9,079 bases of DNA from NCBI GenBank assembly GCA_036278455.1, contig DASULB010000078.1, positions 1 to 9,079 of the forward strand, in the 5' to 3' direction. Position numbers and translations under genes: made by a program. The stretch's first letter is position 1. Each line of letters opens with the position of its first letter. Below are positions 7,701-9,079 of this stretch, piece by piece. The notes below the pieces were generated by a model. It was not told the DNA's origin and did no database searches. It saw only the letters and a list, made by a program, of their open reading frames with translations. This DNA comes from FW021-bin31 sp036278455 (GTDB lineage Bacteria; Bacteroidota; Bacteroidia; Chitinophagales; Chitinophagaceae).

Positions 7701-8023
7701 ATAATCACTACACTACCGACAACCAGGATGTCTACGCGCTATGGCCGCGGCTGAGTACGGTTAACAATGGGAATGATAACCAACTTAGTACATGGTGGCT
7801 TCGAAATGGCGCTTTTCTAAGATTCAAGCAAGCCGAGATCGGCTGGACCTTCCCTCAGGGTTGGCTCAAAAAAACCCATATGCAAAGTACCCGTATTTAT
7901 GTCAATGCCACCAATCTTCTGGAGATTAGCTCTTTTAAGTTATGGGATGTGGAGATGGGCGGCTTTGGCCTAGGCTATCCGATCCAGCGCGTAATCAATA
8001 TGGGTATTAACATTAACTTTTAA
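4772..8023 (+). CDS. SusC-like TonB-dependent outer-membrane transporter
   Basis: The protein has 1083 residues, in the usual range for SusC proteins. A signal peptide covers about residues 1-29 (KLLFIAAAVGGWLIASFSSAA). Residues 30-73 are an unassigned spacer with no sign of an STN signalling domain. Residues 74-147 form the carboxypeptidase-D-regulatory-like beta domain (VKGLVTDSSGAPLPGVNIVV, then LNGRYILEV). The plug follows: ETVVVAFGTQKRSDMVGAV (154-172), FFIRGVASF (214-222), DPLMLIDGVE (228-237) and LYGSRAANGVILITTK (265-280). The rest is an aromatic-rich beta-barrel. Near residue 905 is the DINKDGQITDLD loop common in SusC proteins, a calcium-binding-like pattern. The chain ends INF, giving the terminal aromatic residue expected for outer-membrane insertion. 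It should import oligosaccharides across the outer membrane with energy from TonB and with SusD as the lid. The gene directly precedes susD with an 11-bp gap and shares its orientation, so they form an operon. The absence of STN argues against anti-sigma signalling and fits regulation by the adjacent LacI-type protein. The substrate is unknown. Confidence 0.96.
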   Translation: MANIYSKTKLLFIAAAVGGWLIASFSSAAFPVHGPGNNLLVLGESPGSGHLKTESMATCGLSLVSDGSKKTATHEVKGLVTDSSGAPLPGVNIVVKDKISVGTTTDLNGRYILEVPDNAVLVFSMVGFEPQEISTAGTTEVNVRLLPTRSLLGETVVVAFGTQKRSDMVGAVTSVNVADLKTPSSNLTTALAGRIAGMIAFQRSGEPGKDNANFFIRGVASFGVGKVDPLMLIDGVESSVTELARLQPDDIASFSVLKDATATALYGSRAANGVILITTKEGKEGKVKISLRAENSWSMPTSNVKLADPVTYMKLYNEAALARDPFAASVYSHAKIDGTISGQNPLAFPATDWRKMLFKDYALNQRYNLNVSGGGKVARYYVAGSYSKDNGVLRVDHRNNFNNNIDLKSYTLRANVNISLTKTTELEVRLNGNFDDYQGPLSGGAAMYNEVVNTSPVDFPAYYPADSAHSYLNHIMFGGLRNKNFSNPYADMVKGYQNSSRTLMLAQLEIKQDLSFITSGLTLHAMMNTNRISSFEVARQYAPFYYDLTSYDPVTKQYSILNFNEEAATEYLDYNLPARSQSNAFYLQSTLNYDRTVHDKNHFSGMLVYYMQSTINANPASLQLSLASRNIGLSGRGTYSFDNRYYTEFNFGYNGSERFYKSRRFGFFPSFGLAWSVSNEKFWKPLSRVVSNFRLRGTYGLVGNDQIGAADDRFFYLSEVNMNDPAHDGHFGMDNAYSANGITVTRYSNPEITWEVAHKTNIGVELGLFNKLNIKADFYSQVRKNILMTRASIPTTMGLSASVRANVGESSGKGLELSADYEEFFSHEIWLKVLGNFTYSTDKYKVYEEPDYKSEPWLSHKGLALSQPIGFIAERLFVDSVDVSSSPPQAFGSSVIAGDIKYKDINKDGQITDLDQVPIGFPTTPEIVYGFGFSFGYKNFDVSTFFQGVARESFWINPASVQPFVNGGRQILKVFADNHYTTDNQDVYALWPRLSTVNNGNDNQLSTWWLRNGAFLRFKQAEIGWTFPQGWLKKTHMQSTRIYVNATNLLEISSFKLWDVEMGGFGLGYPIQRVINMGININF

Positions 8024-8034
8024 AATCCCTCGCT

Positions 8035-9079
8035 ATGAAAAAATATCGTATGCTACGCTTCCAAGGTCGGTTATGGGTGATCGCGTTATTCGCCGTCCTG
8101 TCACTGGGAGGCACTTCCTGTAAAAAATATCTGGATATTGTTCCTGACAATATTGCCACCATTGACAACGCTTTTACCTTGCGATCCACCGCGGAACGTT
8201 ATCTGGTCACCTGCTATTCTTTTATCCCTCCTGAAAGTGATCTGCCATACAGTACGCTGTTGTCGGGAGATGAACTGTGGCTTCCTATCGATCCGCTGCC
8301 TACCTACGAATTTGTGGCGGACGAAAGCTGGGGAATCGCACTGGGTCGCCAAAACGTCAACGCGCCGCTGCTTGATTATTGGAACGGACCATTGGGAATC
8401 AGTGGTCTGTGGGAAGGCATCCGTGACTGCAATATCTTTCTGGAACACATTATGAAAGTGCCCGGTATGACGAATGTCGAGAAAAAGCAATGGGCGGCAG
8501 AGGCTAAGTTCCTAAAGGCCTATTATCATTTCTCCCTTCTTCGGATGTACGGTCCTATCCCCGTTATCAAGGCGAACCTGCCGATATCTGCTTCGATCGA
8601 TGAGGTGAAGGTCCAGCGTCAGCCTGTGGATTCTGTATTCGGTTACATCGTGCAATTACTGAATGAAGCTGCGGCTGATCTTCCGGTGAGAGTGATCGAT
8701 GAAAACCAGGATCTTGGGAGAGCCACTAAGCTGGTTGCACTGTCGCTGAAGGCCAAAGTACTGGTCTATGAGGCGAGCCCGCTTTTTAATGGCAATAAGG
8801 ATTATGCAGGGTTTGATAATAAGGATGGTACCCCGCTTTTTCCTGCCGGTGTGAGTTTGCAGAAATGGAAAGACGCGGCCGATGCTTGCCATGACGCAAT
8901 CCAGGCTTGCGAAAGTGCAGGGTATTCACTTTATCATTTTTCGCCGACTGCCCGGGCGCAGAATCTGTCAAAAGAAACTACCACAAAGCTTAATATCCGT
9001 AATATCATTACTGAACGGTGGAATACAGAGATTATCTGGGCCAACCCCAATTCTACTACAGTGTTTTTACAGCGGCAGG
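8035..9079 (+). CDS. SusD-like nutrient-binding outer-membrane lipoprotein (3' end outside window)
   Basis: The first 348 residues are visible and the frame is open at the right edge. The N-terminus MKKYRMLRFQGRL, hydrophobic VIALFAVLSLGG and TSCKKYLD form a lipoprotein signal, with Cys29 as the lipidated residue. The CKKYLDI start is characteristic of SusD/RagB proteins. Family-typical segments follow: LWEGIRDCNIFLEHI in the first third, AEAKFLKAYYHFSLLRMYGPIPVI, a TPR-like helical region, and ATKLVALSLKAKVLVYEASPLF. SusD proteins sit on the cell surface, bind the glycan and cap the SusC barrel. The start is only 11 bp after the susC stop, so the two are almost certainly co-transcribed. Full-length members are about 500-600 residues, so roughly a third is missing, only because of the window limit. 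Substrate specificity cannot be inferred. Confidence 0.95.
   Translation, partial: MKKYRMLRFQGRLWVIALFAVLSLGGTSCKKYLDIVPDNIATIDNAFTLRSTAERYLVTCYSFIPPESDLPYSTLLSGDELWLPIDPLPTYEFVADESWGIALGRQNVNAPLLDYWNGPLGISGLWEGIRDCNIFLEHIMKVPGMTNVEKKQWAAEAKFLKAYYHFSLLRMYGPIPVIKANLPISASIDEVKVQRQPVDSVFGYIVQLLNEAAADLPVRVIDENQDLGRATKLVALSLKAKVLVYEASPLFNGNKDYAGFDNKDGTPLFPAGVSLQKWKDAADACHDAIQACESAGYSLYHFSPTARAQNLSKETTTKLNIRNIITERWNTEIIWANPNSTTVFLQRQ

Noticed and set aside
8101..8490. 129-codon open frame on the - strand
   Set aside because: It is antisense to the start of the SusD gene, which has a clear lipoprotein signal and family motifs.
1..9079. CRISPR arrays, tRNA or rRNA genes, insertion sequences
   Set aside because: I found no spaced direct repeats, RNA-gene signatures, transposase-like frames or terminal inverted repeats.

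Overview
The window looks like part of a carbohydrate-utilisation locus (a polysaccharide utilisation locus, PUL) from a member of the Bacteroidota. The main evidence is an adjacent pair encoding a SusC-type TonB-dependent transporter and a SusD-type surface lipoprotein. Supporting signs are the moderate-to-low G+C content, A/T-rich sequence before start codons instead of clear Shine-Dalgarno motifs, and secreted glycosidase-like enzymes next door. The style would suit Chitinophagaceae or Sphingobacteriaceae, but that placement is a guess. All supported genes are on the + strand.

Layout. Positions 2-1393 hold the 3' part of a gene that enters from the left. Its product has a beta-sandwich module followed by a region resembling a five-bladed beta-propeller glycosidase. 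Positions 1394-1709 have no intact gene, but include a short signal-peptide-like reading frame that stops at once and may be a gene relic. Positions 1716-3011 encode a secreted protein with a probable (beta/alpha)8 glycosidase-like barrel and a small C-terminal beta domain. Positions 3012-3539 are a long non-coding stretch with two hairpins and a possible decayed coding fragment. Positions 3540-4571 encode a LacI/GalR-family regulator. Positions 4772-8023 encode the SusC-like transporter. Positions 8035-9079 encode the start of the SusD-like lipoprotein, which runs off the right edge.

How the parts fit. SusC and SusD should form the outer-membrane import complex for a glycan fragment. The two upstream proteins probably act on the glycan or its side chains outside the cytoplasm, though neither can be assigned to a characterised activity from the sequence alone. 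The LacI-type protein is the likely local switch. A perfect 14-bp palindrome with a central CG lies just before its own gene, and a 12-of-14 copy lies in the gap before susC. This suggests that the regulator controls both itself and the transporter operon. That regulatory link is the best-supported non-obvious observation in the window.
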